A stretch of DNA of 64,000 bases from QHXW01 sp963752965 (GCA_963752965.1 CAVWAJ010000014.1:248001-312000); one strand, 5' to 3'; positions 1 through 10,500 are shown, counted from the stretch's first letter. Numbers and translations: made by a program. The notes: generated by a model from the letters alone, not told the origin.

Positions 1-2
1 AG

Positions 3-365
3 GACCGGGTACTGAGAGAAGCCTTCCGGGTTCTGAAACCGGGCGGGCGATTTGCCGTGTCCGACGTTGTCGTCCGTGGCGATGTGCCTGCGGCAATCAA
101 AAAGAATATGGAGCTGTGGGTGGGCTGCGTCGCCGGTGCCCTGAGCGATTACGAATACGTGGCGAAGCTCGCCAAGGCCGGTTTTGACAATATCGATATT
201 GAGCCCACGCGCGTTTACAGCATAGAAGATGCGCGGGCTTTCCTCTCCGGTCAGGGTCTTGATGTCGATTCTCTGGCGAAAGAGGTTGAGGGCAAATTCA
301 TCAGCGCCTTCGTCCGCGCTACAAAATCCACGGCTGCCTGCTGTACGCCCGGTTGCTGCTCATAG
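3..365 (+). CDS. arsM: Arsenite S-adenosylmethionine methyltransferase, C-terminal part
   Basis: The gene starts before the window; about 120 C-terminal residues are visible. The first residues (VLREAFRVLKPGGRF) are the typical late part of a class I SAM methyltransferase fold, and the segment AGFDNIDIEPTRVY fits ArsM. The protein ends in the Cys-rich tail ACCTPGCCS, seen in many ArsM proteins, where vicinal cysteines may help bind As(III). ArsM methylates arsenite in the cytoplasm. The stop lies 8 bases before the ACR3 start, so this is one operon with the next three genes. The GTG at 57 is internal, because the frame is open to the window edge. Confidence 0.85.
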   Translation, partial: DRVLREAFRVLKPGGRFAVSDVVVRGDVPAAIKKNMELWVGCVAGALSDYEYVAKLAKAGFDNIDIEPTRVYSIEDARAFLSGQGLDVDSLAKEVEGKFISAFVRATKSTAACCTPGCCS

Positions 366-373
366 GCGGAACG

Positions 374-1474
374 ATGGCACAGACCATTAAAGCCACCCCC
401 AAATCTGCGACAAGCGGGCTGGGCTTTTTCGAGCGCTACCTTTCCTGGTGGGTCGCGCTTTGCATGGTGGCAGGAGTGATCTTCGGAAAGCTTTTGCCCT
501 CTTCCATTCAGGCGCTTCGCCGCCTAGAATTCGGCGCCGGCAGTCAGATCAATGTTCCCATCGCGATCCTGATTTGGATGATGATCATCCCCATGATGAT
601 GAAGGTTGACTTCGCCTCCATCCGGAACGTTGGCAGCCGGCCGCGCGGGCTGCTGGTGACGCTGTTCGTCAACTGGCTTGTGAAACCGTTCTCGATGGCG
701 CTGATCGCATGGCTGTTCTTCCGCTACGTCTTCGCGCATTGGGTTTCTCCGGCGGATGCGGACCAGTACATCGCAGGTTGCATCATCCTTGCGGCGGCCC
801 CATGTACTGCTATGGTCTTCGTTTGGAGCTATCTGACCGATGGAGACCCGGCGTACACCCTCGTGCAGGTCTCGTTAAACGATCTGATCATGCTGTTTCT
901 TTTTGCCCCGATTGTTCGCTTTCTCGTGAACGGTGCGTCGTCTCTACACGTTCCGTTTGCGGTCCTGTTGTACGCCGTCACCATTTTCATCGTGATTCCG
1001 CTAGTCGCGGGCACCGCTCTGCGGGTCTGGCTGATTCGCAGGCATGGCCAGGCATGGTTCGAAAAGGAGCTGCTTCCCCACTTCGCACCCGTCAGCATGC
1101 TGGCATTGCTGGCGACTCTGGTCCTCATCTTCGCCTTCCAGTCAGACAATATCCTCGGAAAGCCGTTCCACGTTTTCTTGATCGCGATTCCGATTCTAAT
1201 TCAGGTCTATTTCAATTCTTCACTCGCGTATGGACTCATGAAGGTGCTCAAAGTCCGGCACGCCGTCGCTGCGCCCGGTGCTTTGATAGGCGCGAGCAAT
1301 TTCTTCGAGCTGGCGGTGGCGACCGCGATCGCGCTGTTCGGTGCCGGCTCCGGAGCGGCGCTGGCCACAGTGGTCGGGGTGCTGATCGAGGTTCCGGTGA
1401 TGCTTTCAGTCTGTTCCTTCTGCAACCGGACCCGCCACTGGTTCCCGCAGGGGGACGCAGTCGCATCATCTTAG
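374..1474 (+). CDS. acr3: ACR3-family arsenite efflux transporter
   Basis: A 366-residue membrane protein with about ten hydrophobic segments, of the bile/arsenite/riboflavin transporter superfamily. The conserved cysteine of transmembrane helix 4 is visible in AAAPCTAMVFVWS, and the conserved glutamate of helix 9 in SNFFELAVATAIALFG; both are needed for As(III) export in characterised ACR3 proteins. A TTG start at 353 is possible, but the ATG at 374 has AGGCGGA just upstream and gives the usual N-terminus. It pumps arsenite made by the downstream arsenate reductase out of the cytoplasm. Confidence 0.93.
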   Translation: MAQTIKATPKSATSGLGFFERYLSWWVALCMVAGVIFGKLLPSSIQALRRLEFGAGSQINVPIAILIWMMIIPMMMKVDFASIRNVGSRPRGLLVTLFVNWLVKPFSMALIAWLFFRYVFAHWVSPADADQYIAGCIILAAAPCTAMVFVWSYLTDGDPAYTLVQVSLNDLIMLFLFAPIVRFLVNGASSLHVPFAVLLYAVTIFIVIPLVAGTALRVWLIRRHGQAWFEKELLPHFAPVSMLALLATLVLIFAFQSDNILGKPFHVFLIAIPILIQVYFNSSLAYGLMKVLKVRHAVAAPGALIGASNFFELAVATAIALFGAGSGAALATVVGVLIEVPVMLSVCSFCNRTRHWFPQGDAVASS

Positions 1475-1492
1475 AGATATGGAGGAAGTCCT

Positions 1493-1729
1493 ATGTTCTG
1501 CTACGAATGCTGCAAGACCGGCGAGACGCGCGAGGCGGTCGGCCTTTGTCATCGTTGTTCTGCGGCGCTCTGTGCGAACCATGCTCACACGGTCGATGAC
1601 CCGGTGACGGCGATTCGCCCGCTGAACAGAATTGTGGTTCTCCCGAAACACGCTCGCCTCATACTTTGCGAAACATGCATGTTAGCGCTTCACCAAATAC
1701 AAAACATTCCTCTGACCTTGGCCGGGTGA
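1493..1729 (+). CDS. Small Cys-rich zinc-binding protein (DUF2180-like)
   Basis: A 78-residue protein with five well-spaced cysteines (C3, C6, C19, C22, C27), a Cys-Cys pair at C6-C7, two histidines (H30, H32) and a late CETC pair at C59 and C62. This layout resembles DUF2180, a small zinc-ribbon family of unknown function. It lies between ACR3 and arsC with spacings of 18 and 7 bases and a GGAGGA-type ribosome site (ATGGAGGAAGT), so it is a real member of the arsenic operon. A metal- or arsenic-binding accessory role is an inference from position and cysteine content only. Confidence 0.75.
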   Translation: MFCYECCKTGETREAVGLCHRCSAALCANHAHTVDDPVTAIRPLNRIVVLPKHARLILCETCMLALHQIQNIPLTLAG

Positions 1730-1736
1730 CGGAACA

Positions 1737-2150
1737 ATGACAACCAAGAAACGCATATTAGTGCTCTGCACTGGAAACTCCGCCCGCAGCCAGATGGCAG
1801 AGGGTTTGCTGCGTCACGATGCGGGCGATCGTTTTCATGTCGAGAGCGCTGGTACCAAACCCAGCCGGGTTAGGCCTGAGGCGATCGCAGTCATGAAGGA
1901 GCTGGGCATCGACATCTCGGGTCAGCGATCCAAGAGTGTCGATGAATTCCGCGACCAGAGCTTCGATTACGTCCTTACGGTTTGCGATAACGCAAATGAG
2001 AGCTGTCCGATATACCCTGGACACGCCAATCGGCTTCACCACAGCTTCGAAGATCCAGCTGCTGTGGATGGATCGGAAGAGCAGCGTCTTTTGGCTTTCC
2101 GCGTGGTTCGCGATCAGATCCGGCAATACTTGCGCAATTTTCCAGCTTGA
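1737..2150 (+). CDS. arsC: Arsenate reductase, thioredoxin-coupled (LMW phosphatase type)
   Basis: A 137-residue cytoplasmic enzyme reducing arsenate to arsenite for export by the upstream ACR3. The phosphatase loop CTGNSARS starts at C11. The two resolving cysteines that relay the disulfide to thioredoxin are present as C83 and C90 in the segment VCDNANESCP, matching the Staphylococcus pI258 class rather than the glutaredoxin-linked class. The length is normal for the family. It is the last recognisable gene of the operon; what follows is degraded. Confidence 0.93.
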   Translation: MTTKKRILVLCTGNSARSQMAEGLLRHDAGDRFHVESAGTKPSRVRPEAIAVMKELGIDISGQRSKSVDEFRDQSFDYVLTVCDNANESCPIYPGHANRLHHSFEDPAAVDGSEEQRLLAFRVVRDQIRQYLRNFPA

Positions 2151-2199
2151 TGTGAGTTGACAGCACCGCAAACTGTGAAGCTGGTAGAAACCAATCACG

Positions 2200-2474
2200 T
2201 GTTTGGGGTGCAATTTCGGAGACGCCGGAGGAGGAATAGGGTTACTGGAACACTCCGCGGCCGTCTTGTCCTTGCTTGTCGCTATCGGTACAGGAATCGA
2301 TACCTGGGTCAAACCGGCTGGCAGATGGAAAACTCATTACTCGTACAACGACCTTTTACATCGCGCGTGAGAGTGAACTCGGGAATCAACCCTACAGATT
2401 TGGCCGCCCTTGCCGATTTCCGTCAAAGGCTCGATACGCTTGACTCCGACTATCGCAAGGCTGCTTTGGAATAG
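2200..2474 (+). pseudogene. Possible decayed reading frame, identity unknown
   Basis: No intact gene is recognised between arsC and 2555. One frame from about 2217 reads as a hydrophobic helix followed by a charged stretch (VAIGTGIDTWVKPAGRW) and meets a stop near 2368. A second frame then gives a helical, protein-like end (INPTDLAALADFRQRLDT) up to the stop at 2472-2474. The two pieces could be one frame-shifted membrane-anchored helical protein. This is a guess from composition, not a family match. Confidence 0.25.
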
Positions 2475-2554
2475 GCAGCGCTGCCGGGCTGGCAGAGGAT
2501 TAGTCCCGAGTCGGCCAGCATCCGCAAGAAATTTCCGGTTAATATTGAAAGGCA

Positions 2555-3946
2555 ATGCAAACGTTCGGTTGGGTAGCGCTACTGAGTTTTGCGCCTTCTC
2601 TTTGCGCCGGCGTGCCGCAACCGGCTGACTGGGTTCCAGCGCGCTGGTCTTGGTCCGACGCAAAGTCTCTCGAATTGCTGGCAGACAGCCCCGTCAACTG
2701 CCTGCTGCTGAAAAGCTACACGACTGATTTCGTGGCCGCTGCGGAGAAACGTGGATTGGTGACGCTTGCGGTCATCGCCCCCGGGGGAAATGCCGTCGCC
2801 GCGGCTCGCAATGCCTTGGCGGCTAAGGTCACGGGCATCGTTCTGGAAGGCAGTTTTCCGGAAGCCACAGCGGCCGCCGTCCAGCGGGCGGCTGGAAGCG
2901 CCCCGGTCGTCCAGTTAACAGCGCGCAGTCTTCTGCCGTTGGGCTTGAACGCTCCGATCCTCGGGACCTACCAGGGCGTGTGGCCGGGAATTGCCGTTGA
3001 GGAGAATGGGGCGACGAAGGGCGGTGCAACAGGTACCATTTGGATCGATACCAACACCGGGTTTATTCGTGCCGTTCGCGCATGGGGAAATGCCACGGTG
3101 TGGATCGCCGTTCAACCGCCAGCTAAAACGATCATCACGGGCGAGCGGTATCTGCAAGTAATCGCCGATGCCGCGATTTCCGGCGCCCGCTGGGTACTGG
3201 CGCTCGATGACGATTTTGCTCAACGCCTGAACAACCGCCAAGCCGCGGGTATGCGCGACTGGCGTCGCATCAGCGTACTGCTCCGCTATTTCGAGCAGCA
3301 TCCCGAGTGGCGGCGCATGACCGAATACGGAAAGTTGGCCGTGGTGCAGGACCCGGCGAGCGGCGGCTTGCTCACCGGGGGCGTGCTCGACATGATGGCG
3401 GCCAAACACATGCCCGAGCGGCTGATCCCGCGCCGGTATCTCACACCCGATGCCATTCGTGACCTCAATGTGATTCTGGATCTGGATTCTGGCGCGCTTA
3501 CGGCCCGGCAGGAACAAGCGCTGCGCGGGTTCACCAGCGCCGGCGGAACGCTTTTGACGGGCCCGCCCATCTGGAAAAACGCCGGCGCAACAGACGACCG
3601 GTTCATGCTCAACAAAGCCGAATTCGATGAGCTGGACGCCCTCTGGAAGGAGCTGAGTCCAAAAATGCCACGCCGCAGCTTCGGCGTGCGCCTTTTCAAC
3701 GTCAGCTCGATGCTCTCCAACGTGCTTGTCTCGGCCGACGGCAAAACGCTTGTCGTCCATCTTGTCAACTATTCGGATTACCCGGTGGAGAATATCTCCG
3801 TAATGTTTCCAGACGATCACAAGAAAGCGACACTCATCACGCCTGAACGGGCGGGCCAAAACCTGGAAATATCTCAAAGCAACGAGGGCGCAGGTGTGAC
3901 TGTGGAAACTGTGTCCGTCTGCGCTGCGGTCAAACTCGAGCGATAG
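2555..3946 (+). CDS. Secreted protein of unknown function, possible glycoside-hydrolase-like barrel
   Basis: A 463-residue protein with a short N-terminal signal peptide (MQTFGWVALLSFAPSLCAG), preceded by GAAAGG as ribosome site. The middle repeatedly reads like beta/alpha units (LLADSPVNCLLL, GLVTLAVIAPGG, ARWVLALDDDF). The segment around residues 300-350 (YLTPDAIRDLNVILDLDS, then FTSAGGTLLTGPP) resembles the glutamine-amidotransferase-like trimerisation domain that follows some glycosidase barrels. The end is a beta-rich domain (LVVHLVNYSDYPVENIS) typical of proteins acting on sugars. A carbohydrate-related role outside the cytoplasm is inferred; no catalytic residues were identified. Confidence 0.55.
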   Translation: MQTFGWVALLSFAPSLCAGVPQPADWVPARWSWSDAKSLELLADSPVNCLLLKSYTTDFVAAAEKRGLVTLAVIAPGGNAVAAARNALAAKVTGIVLEGSFPEATAAAVQRAAGSAPVVQLTARSLLPLGLNAPILGTYQGVWPGIAVEENGATKGGATGTIWIDTNTGFIRAVRAWGNATVWIAVQPPAKTIITGERYLQVIADAAISGARWVLALDDDFAQRLNNRQAAGMRDWRRISVLLRYFEQHPEWRRMTEYGKLAVVQDPASGGLLTGGVLDMMAAKHMPERLIPRRYLTPDAIRDLNVILDLDSGALTARQEQALRGFTSAGGTLLTGPPIWKNAGATDDRFMLNKAEFDELDALWKELSPKMPRRSFGVRLFNVSSMLSNVLVSADGKTLVVHLVNYSDYPVENISVMFPDDHKKATLITPERAGQNLEISQSNEGAGVTVETVSVCAAVKLER

Positions 3947-3966
3947 CTTTCTGCGCGAGTTTGACC
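3928..3966. terminator. Hairpin between convergent genes
   Basis: GGTCAAACTCG at 3928-3938 pairs perfectly over 11 bases with CGAGTTTGACC at 3956-3966 across a 17-base loop. It overlaps the end of the upstream gene and sits just before the end of the facing FAD gene. There is no strong T tract, so a bidirectional terminator role is likely but not certain. Confidence 0.45.
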
Positions 3967-3967
3967 T

Positions 3968-6900
3968 TCAACCGTCCAGCCGGTCGACCAGCGGGATTGG
4001 TTTGAGTGAGCTGCTCGCTCCCGCCAGCCACTGACGCCAGGCCTGAGGGTCTTTGCCGTTATTGCATCCGGTCAACTCCTCGAGCGACATATGCGCGAAT
4101 TCGGCGAGGTTCGCCCGGTTGTCGTCCAGGTAGTCGATCAAGGTGTCGTAGCCCTCGGTGCTGCCCAGGCGGGCCAGCGTCCGGGCGAGAGTTACTTCGG
4201 TGAGAGCCCGCTTTTCAAGGTCAAAGTCAATCTGGAATCCCTTTTTGGCCGACTGGTTTTTGAGCGTCGCATGGTTGTGAATCTTCTTCAGAATCGGGAC
4301 TGCCGCCGGATCGCCAAGCAACTCGGCTCCGTAGCAAATCGAGTCCACATAGTGGAAGGGCCACGGTAACTCGTCGGCGAAATCTTCGGGCTCGGGCGTA
4401 ATCAGAGCACCGAGGTGATCCCACACGGAGAGGGCGCGCGGATCGCGAGTCATGCCGAGGGAGTAAACCAGGTCGGCTGGTGGCTGGGGGATCCCTACTC
4501 CCATATGTTCTACGGCTCCTTCGTCCTTCAGGCCTTGTTCTTTGATCCGCGGAGGTACCTTTCCGCTGGCGATGCTTTGTTCAATCGCAGCGATCAGCAC
4601 CGGCGCTCCGGTCTTTGAGCCAAACATCGCCAGCGCCTGGGCCACCCGAAGCTTGCGATCACCTGTGGCCTCGGCTATTTCCTGCTCGAGGATCGGGACC
4701 GCCAACGCCGGATCGGCGCTGCAGATCTCGACAAAAGGGATCTTCTCGCGATAGTGCGGGCTGCCTTCTCTCGCCATGGGAATATCCTCCCAGGCAGAGA
4801 GGTGGCGCCCATCCACTTGTTTCACAAATGCTCTGATGGCAGCTTCATCGAGGGGACCGGCATCGACTTGGCGGGTGAGCATTTCGGGTAGTAGCGTGCC
4901 GACCTTAGTTAGCCTCTGCTGCACCTTGCGCACATCCACCTGGCGCGGGGTGACACCATCGCCTACGGCGTAAGCTGCGGCTACGCCCATGGCACCCCCC
5001 AGGTTCTCCATTTCGGGCTGATTGCGCATGTTGTACAACACATCGTGCGCGCCCGAAAAGGCCTTGCCTCCCACCATGATGTTATCGAGTCCCCGCGGCA
5101 GGACGGCGCGATACGGCATTTCCGTGGGCAGGATGGGCATGAGAAGCCCAATCCGGATCCAATTCGAGGCGACTCGCCTGTGGCAGTCCATTTGACCGGC
5201 GCCGAGGTTGATCACGTCGGGCCACTCACGATGCCGCAGAAGGTCGGTCAGGGTCACGACCACATCGCCCATAATGTGGCGGGATTCGCGGGTGGCGATG
5301 TAGTTCCCATGATCGTGAACCGTGGGGCCGCGCCGCCGGCCGATGAGGATCGCTCGCGTGTAATCGTCGATATTGCTGACGTCGACGGTGTGCCCGAAGT
5401 GCCAGCGGCTCTTGGTGGGCTGGATGTATTGGGCGAGGTTAAACCACATGGGGTAGTGGTCGCGCGCGGCACCGTAATAGAATTTCGCTCCAGCGAAAGC
5501 CGCTACATCACCGTCGCCAGTCGTATCGGCAGTAATCTTGGATAGCACGGCCTTCAATCCGTAGGGCGTGGCAGCGACAACCCCGCGCACCTGGTTGTCC
5601 TGACATATGGCCGCAATCGTAATGGTGTTGAAGAAGAGCTCTACACCGGATTGCCCGGCATCCTTCAGGAGCGCGTACATCTTCGCCTCGATGTTCCACG
5701 GTCCGTTTAATTCGTTGGCCGACGTGGGCCAGCGCAGGCTCTTGTGTACTTCATCTACCAGGTTGGCGTTGCGAATCGCGAAACCTGCCCAATACCGGCC
5801 ATGCCAGTAAGCGCTCACACCGCCAACGGTTCCGGTGCCGCCCAGACCAGGGCAGAGTTCGAGCAGTGTGGTTCTTGCGCCCTCGCGGCCCGCTGAATTG
5901 GCGCAGGTGGCGCCGCATGTTCCCCCGCCCACCACAAGAAAGTCCGTCTGCCGAAAAACGGGCACCTCGACGGGCGCCACCGTCAGCCTTTCATAGGGCC
6001 GGCCGCGTTGCGGGCTGTCCTGGTACTTCACCTCCAAGCCATGCGGCGGGTAGTCGGGAATCCCGTAGTCGGTTTCGCCGGCGGGAAGCTCCGCGTTGCC
6101 GAGCGTAGGAAGCAATGTCTTAGCAAAGGCAATGCCGGCCAAGGCTGCATCCACCGGGTCACGCAAAAGATTGCGCTGCTGTTCCTCGAGCCGTACCGCC
6201 TCATTGAGGCACCACAAACCCTTCACTGGACCGGCGAAGCTTCCCAGCGGCCACCGGACCTCGGACCGGTTCTTGTCGCTAAACTCGACCAGTTCCTTAA
6301 ACTCCCCTGCCCAGGCTGGGGCGGGGCCAGCCAGCTGTGTGGTTTGCGGGCCGTCCAGCTCGTAGGCGCAAATGCCCAGTTTGGCGTCCTTGAACTTCGG
6401 AACGTTCTGAATCAGATGGGCGGCCACGCGCATGGTGCGATGGCGAGCCTCGATTTCCCGCCGCATCGTGCCTTCCAGGTCTAGCTTTCCGGCGTTGAGT
6501 TCCATCGGGCACTCGATCAGCACGTGCCCATTGCCCCGGTAGCCGGCATGGACAGTCAGCTTGTTGCCTGCCACCCCGAGTTCTGCGGGCACCTCCAGCG
6601 TGGACTGCTCCAGCGGCCACACGCCTTCCATCTCCATCATGCGGATGAAGTGGAAGTCCGCAGCCGTTTCCGGTGCGAATTCCGCGCCGGCGATTCGCGC
6701 CACCAGGGCCGTGCTCGTCGCGTCGAGCACCAGCCGCCCCAGGAGAGCCTGACGGCCCGATTTGTTGCCGATGACGACGCCACGAATCAGGCCATTGGCC
6801 ACAATTGCCTCCGTGGGAAGGGCAGCGTAGACCAGTTCGACTCCGGCCGCCAACAAAAGGTTCTCCAACGTAACCTTAAAGGCATCCATCCAAAGGGGAA

Positions 6901-7351
6901 TTTCCCCCTCGGCCTCGGCCGTCGCTTGCTTTTTCAGACAGGCAGCGATCAGTTCCGGAGCTTCCCCGCCGGCGGCAAGCTTGCCCAGATCCACCCAGGG
7001 CTTGAGCGTGGCCGAGACCTCGCGCCCGAGGTAGATCCGGTGTTCGACCAAAACAACCTTACGGCCCGCCCGGGCGAACTCGAGCGCAGCAGCCACACCC
7101 GCTACCGAACCTCCGATTACGACCACATCTGCCTTGCGCAGAATGGGCAGCCGCGAACGGCGCAACAGAACGCTCGGCCTCTTCCTGGTTTGCGGAATCT
7201 GATCCTGCGCAAGGGCAGTTTCGGGCAGAAGGCCTGAATGACGGGCCATGGCGATGGTGGCAATCGTTCCGCTGCTGACGCCTTGCAAAAAACGGCGCCG
7301 GGATGAGCCTGCGCCGTTCTTTCCTTGTCTGTTCTTCCCGGGCATCTCCAT
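3968..7351 (-). CDS. Tat-exported FAD-dependent oxidoreductase, two FAD domains plus HEAT-like tail
   Basis: A very long (1127-residue) oxidoreductase of the FAD_oxidored family. Residues 17-36 form a twin-arginine signal (SSRRRFLQG). A first Rossmann motif, VVVIGGSVAGVAAALEFARA, lies near residues 76-95, and a second, FLVVGGGTCGATCANSAGRE, near 471-490, so two related FAD domains are joined. From about residue 920 the sequence turns into HEAT-like helical pairs (VAQALAMFGSKTGAPVLIAA; LARTLARLGSTEGYDTLIDY). Such proteins oxidise sugars, polyols or aromatic substrates; the substrate here is unknown. It is divergent from the TonB receptor at 7518, suggesting a shared substrate taken up by that receptor. 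Confidence 0.8.
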   Translation of the reverse strand: MEMPGKNRQGKNGAGSSRRRFLQGVSSGTIATIAMARHSGLLPETALAQDQIPQTRKRPSVLLRRSRLPILRKADVVVIGGSVAGVAAALEFARAGRKVVLVEHRIYLGREVSATLKPWVDLGKLAAGGEAPELIAACLKKQATAEAEGEIPLWMDAFKVTLENLLLAAGVELVYAALPTEAIVANGLIRGVVIGNKSGRQALLGRLVLDATSTALVARIAGAEFAPETAADFHFIRMMEMEGVWPLEQSTLEVPAELGVAGNKLTVHAGYRGNGHVLIECPMELNAGKLDLEGTMRREIEARHRTMRVAAHLIQNVPKFKDAKLGICAYELDGPQTTQLAGPAPAWAGEFKELVEFSDKNRSEVRWPLGSFAGPVKGLWCLNEAVRLEEQQRNLLRDPVDAALAGIAFAKTLLPTLGNAELPAGETDYGIPDYPPHGLEVKYQDSPQRGRPYERLTVAPVEVPVFRQTDFLVVGGGTCGATCANSAGREGARTTLLELCPGLGGTGTVGGVSAYWHGRYWAGFAIRNANLVDEVHKSLRWPTSANELNGPWNIEAKMYALLKDAGQSGVELFFNTITIAAICQDNQVRGVVAATPYGLKAVLSKITADTTGDGDVAAFAGAKFYYGAARDHYPMWFNLAQYIQPTKSRWHFGHTVDVSNIDDYTRAILIGRRRGPTVHDHGNYIATRESRHIMGDVVVTLTDLLRHREWPDVINLGAGQMDCHRRVASNWIRIGLLMPILPTEMPYRAVLPRGLDNIMVGGKAFSGAHDVLYNMRNQPEMENLGGAMGVAAAYAVGDGVTPRQVDVRKVQQRLTKVGTLLPEMLTRQVDAGPLDEAAIRAFVKQVDGRHLSAWEDIPMAREGSPHYREKIPFVEICSADPALAVPILEQEIAEATGDRKLRVAQALAMFGSKTGAPVLIAAIEQSIASGKVPPRIKEQGLKDEGAVEHMGVGIPQPPADLVYSLGMTRDPRALSVWDHLGALITPEPEDFADELPWPFHYVDSICYGAELLGDPAAVPILKKIHNHATLKNQSAKKGFQIDFDLEKRALTEVTLARTLARLGSTEGYDTLIDYLDDNRANLAEFAHMSLEELTGCNNGKDPQAWRQWLAGASSSLKPIPLVDRLDG

Positions 7352-7405
7352 TTTGATTCTCCGTTGCGATCAATATACTACCAATCCAGCGTAGCGAAAA
7401 AGGAC

Positions 7406-7435
7406 TTGACAGTCTTCTTTACAGAAGCGTATAAA
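7406..7435 (+). promoter_or_regulatory. Sigma-70 type promoter for the TonB receptor
   Basis: TTGACA at 7406-7411 and TATAAA at 7430-7435 are separated by 18 bases, close to the consensus. They lie 83 bases before the ATG at 7518 in the divergent intergenic region. No opposite-strand promoter of similar quality was seen for the FAD gene. Confidence 0.65.
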
Positions 7436-7517
7436 CGAGTACGGGTAGGGTCAATTTCGACACCGGTAACCAAGAGGAATATACTGCCGTCATGGCTTGG
7501 AAGAAGGGGGGGGCGCA

Positions 7518-10500
7518 ATGATTTCATTGTGGAAGAACTTGTCACGTGGTCGCAGTGCTGGAGTTTGCGTTCTATTGCTGCTTTGCTCGCTGGCGGTGTG
7601 GGCCCAGTATACGACCGCGAGTCTGGGCGGAACGGTCGCCGATCCTTCCGGGAACACTGTGCCTGGGGCGAAGGTCGTTGTAGAGAATACGGCCACAGGG
7701 TTCTCTCAGGAGATGCTCACCTCGGCTGACGGCATATTTAACTTCCCCCAACTCCCCGTGGGCACCTACAAGCTGACTGTTGAAAAGGAGGGTTTTGCCA
7801 CTTATTTGCAATCCGGCATCGTCCTCACGGTCAACCAGTCAGCCAGGCAACCCGTGACACTCAAGCTGGGTCAGGTGTCGCAGCAAGTGACTGTGACCGG
7901 GAATGCTCCTTTGGTGAACACCGGTTCGGCCACGGTTGGCCAATTGATCGATACCCAGCAGATTCTTGATCTACCATTGAACGGCCGTGTCGTGAATTCA
8001 CTCATCTTCCTGGGCGCGGGGACAACGGACGCCACCAGCCACTATTGTGGTTACGGCTGCATCGGCGGAACGTTTCCGGAGGAGCAATATGCGAAGACGA
8101 ACGGAACGGTTGCCAACGGCGTGAATTACCAATTGGATGGCGCCGATTTCAACAACGTGCTTCTGAATACGAACCTGCCCTTCCCCAACCCCGACGCTGT
8201 GCAGGAATTCAACTCCCAAACTGACAATATGAGCGCCCAGTACGGCAATGCCGTTGGCGGCATCGTCAGCGTAGTGACCAAATCCGGCACCAACGAAATC
8301 CATGGAAGCTTATTTGAATTCCTCCGGAATGGAGATTTGAACGCGAGAAACTTCTTTGCTCCCACTGCGGATAACCTAAAGCGCAACCAGTTCGGGGGTA
8401 CGGTTGGAGGGCCGATCAAGAAGAATCAGTTATTTTACTTTGGAACTTATCAAGGAACGCGGATTAACACTGCTTCGCAGGGCCAGATTGAATTTGTGCC
8501 GACTCAGGCTGAACGCAGCGGTGATTTTTCAGCGCTGCTTCCAGGCACTCAGCTTGCTGACCCCGTGACAGGAGTTCCTTTTCAAAACAACCAGATTCCT
8601 GCTGCACGGTTGAGTCCTATCTCCCAAAAACTGCTTGCGGATATTCCACTACCGAATGGGCCGGGCGGCGAGTTGACGTTTGCTGGCGCGCCGACACAGC
8701 AGAACGAAAACCAGTACCTGGGAAAGGTCGACTATCAACGAAATAAAAACCAACTGAGTGGGCACTACTTCTTCAACAGGTTCACCAAACCTGCCTTTAG
8801 CTCGAAGACCAACCTGCTGCAGGATAACGGCGGGTCGTTCGTTACGTCGCAGAATATCTCCGTGAATCATGTATATACAGCGTCTCCCGCGCTGCTCTTC
8901 AATACGTGGTACGGATGGAACCGTGAAACCGGGCAGAATCTTGATGTCGCGACCGTTGGTTTTCCTGACCTGGGTGTTAATATTGCGGGGCCGAGTGTTC
9001 CCCAAATTCTGCTTAGCGTTGGTGGGGGTTTCAGTATCAACGCCGGCTTCTTTGGAAACTTTACTCGTCAGGTTCAAACTCTTCGCGAGGACGTGACTTG
9101 GGTGCGTGGCACGCATGAAATTCATTTCGGCGGATCAGTGTCGCGGGTGCACGCTCCCAAAGCCAATCAATATGAGATGGGCGGAAGTTTTTCTTTCTCC
9201 AATAATTTGTCCGGGAACAATATCGCCGATTTTATGCTCGGACAGGCATACAATTTCACCCAGTTGGGAGGGATCTATTACGAGCTTACCGAAAATCGCT
9301 GGAGCACCTATGTGCAGGATAACTGGCGGGTAAACCGGAGACTGACGCTCAACCTTGGCTTGCGATGGGAACCTTTCTTGCCTTTTCAGGATGCCAAAGG
9401 ACGCCTGGGTTGTTACGAACCTGGGCAGAAATCTACCCGGTACCCAAATGCTCCTGTGGGGCTGATCTACAGCGGTGATCCAGGTTGTCCGGCTGGTGCG
9501 AGTTACAACAATCTGGCGAACCTGGCGCCCCGGATCGGTTTTGCTTACCGCCTCACCGAGGACGGCAAAACGAGCCTGCGCGGTGGCATCGGCTATTACT
9601 ATACACTCCCAAACATTGTTGCTTATCAGGACGCCACTTCAATCCCCCCGTTTGCTCCGGCTGTCAGCCTGACGGATGTTTCGTTCAGTGACCCTTATGG
9701 GAGCGCCAAGGTTGCCAACCCCTTCCCGGCGCAATTTGGCCCCAACGTGGCACCGCCCAACACAGTATTCCCGTCGCCCCTCGCTTTGCCGTACATGTTT
9801 GATCAGCATTTCCGGGCGCCTCAGATCGCATCGTGGAATCTGACCCTTGAAAGGCAGCTCGGCGCCAGCTGGCTGGTACGTGCCGCCTACGTGGGGAACA
9901 AGGGCACATACCTCTTTGGGGACGGAACCCAGGAGACTGGGTTGCAGCAAGCAAACCCGGCTATTTACATTCCGGGTCAGTCGACCGTGGCAAACGAGCA
10001 GCAGCGGCGCGTGAATCCTGCTTTTTCTACGGTTGCCGTTAACGTTTCCGCCATCAACTCGAACTACAATGGCATGCAATTAACCGTGGAAAAGCGCATT
10101 GGCTACGGCTTGTCTATGCTCGCGAATTACACATGGTCCAAAGAGCTGAACGATTTTGCTCCGCTCGGAGTCGGCACCAACACAAATCCCTTTGATCGAA
10201 AATTTGATTATGGTCCGTCCGATGACGACCTGAGGCATGTATTCAAGCTCTCGTTTGTTTATGAGTTGCGAGCATTCTGGCACAGCGGTTGGCAAAGTAA
10301 GCTCACAAATGGATGGTCCGTGAGTTCGATTGCTAACTGGCATAGCGGATTTCCTTTTACCGTTTTCAGCGGCTATGACAACTCCCTTAGTGGCGTCGGC
10401 GGAGACCGCGCTGATCTAACCGGCGCTGGCAACGCAACACTCGATCCTGGCCGGCCGCATGGTCAACTGGTCCAGGAGTTTTTCAATATCGCCGCTTTTG

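Noticed and set aside
709..1599. Long plus-strand frame overlapping ACR3
   Set aside because: Arg-rich shadow of the transporter in another frame, with no ribosome site and no family features.
2915..3877. 320-codon minus-strand frame inside the secreted protein gene
   Set aside because: Antisense shadow; the plus-strand frame has a signal peptide and protein-like composition.
7404..7460. Possible operator palindrome around the -10 of the first receptor
   Set aside because: No convincing symmetric half-sites were found on inspection.
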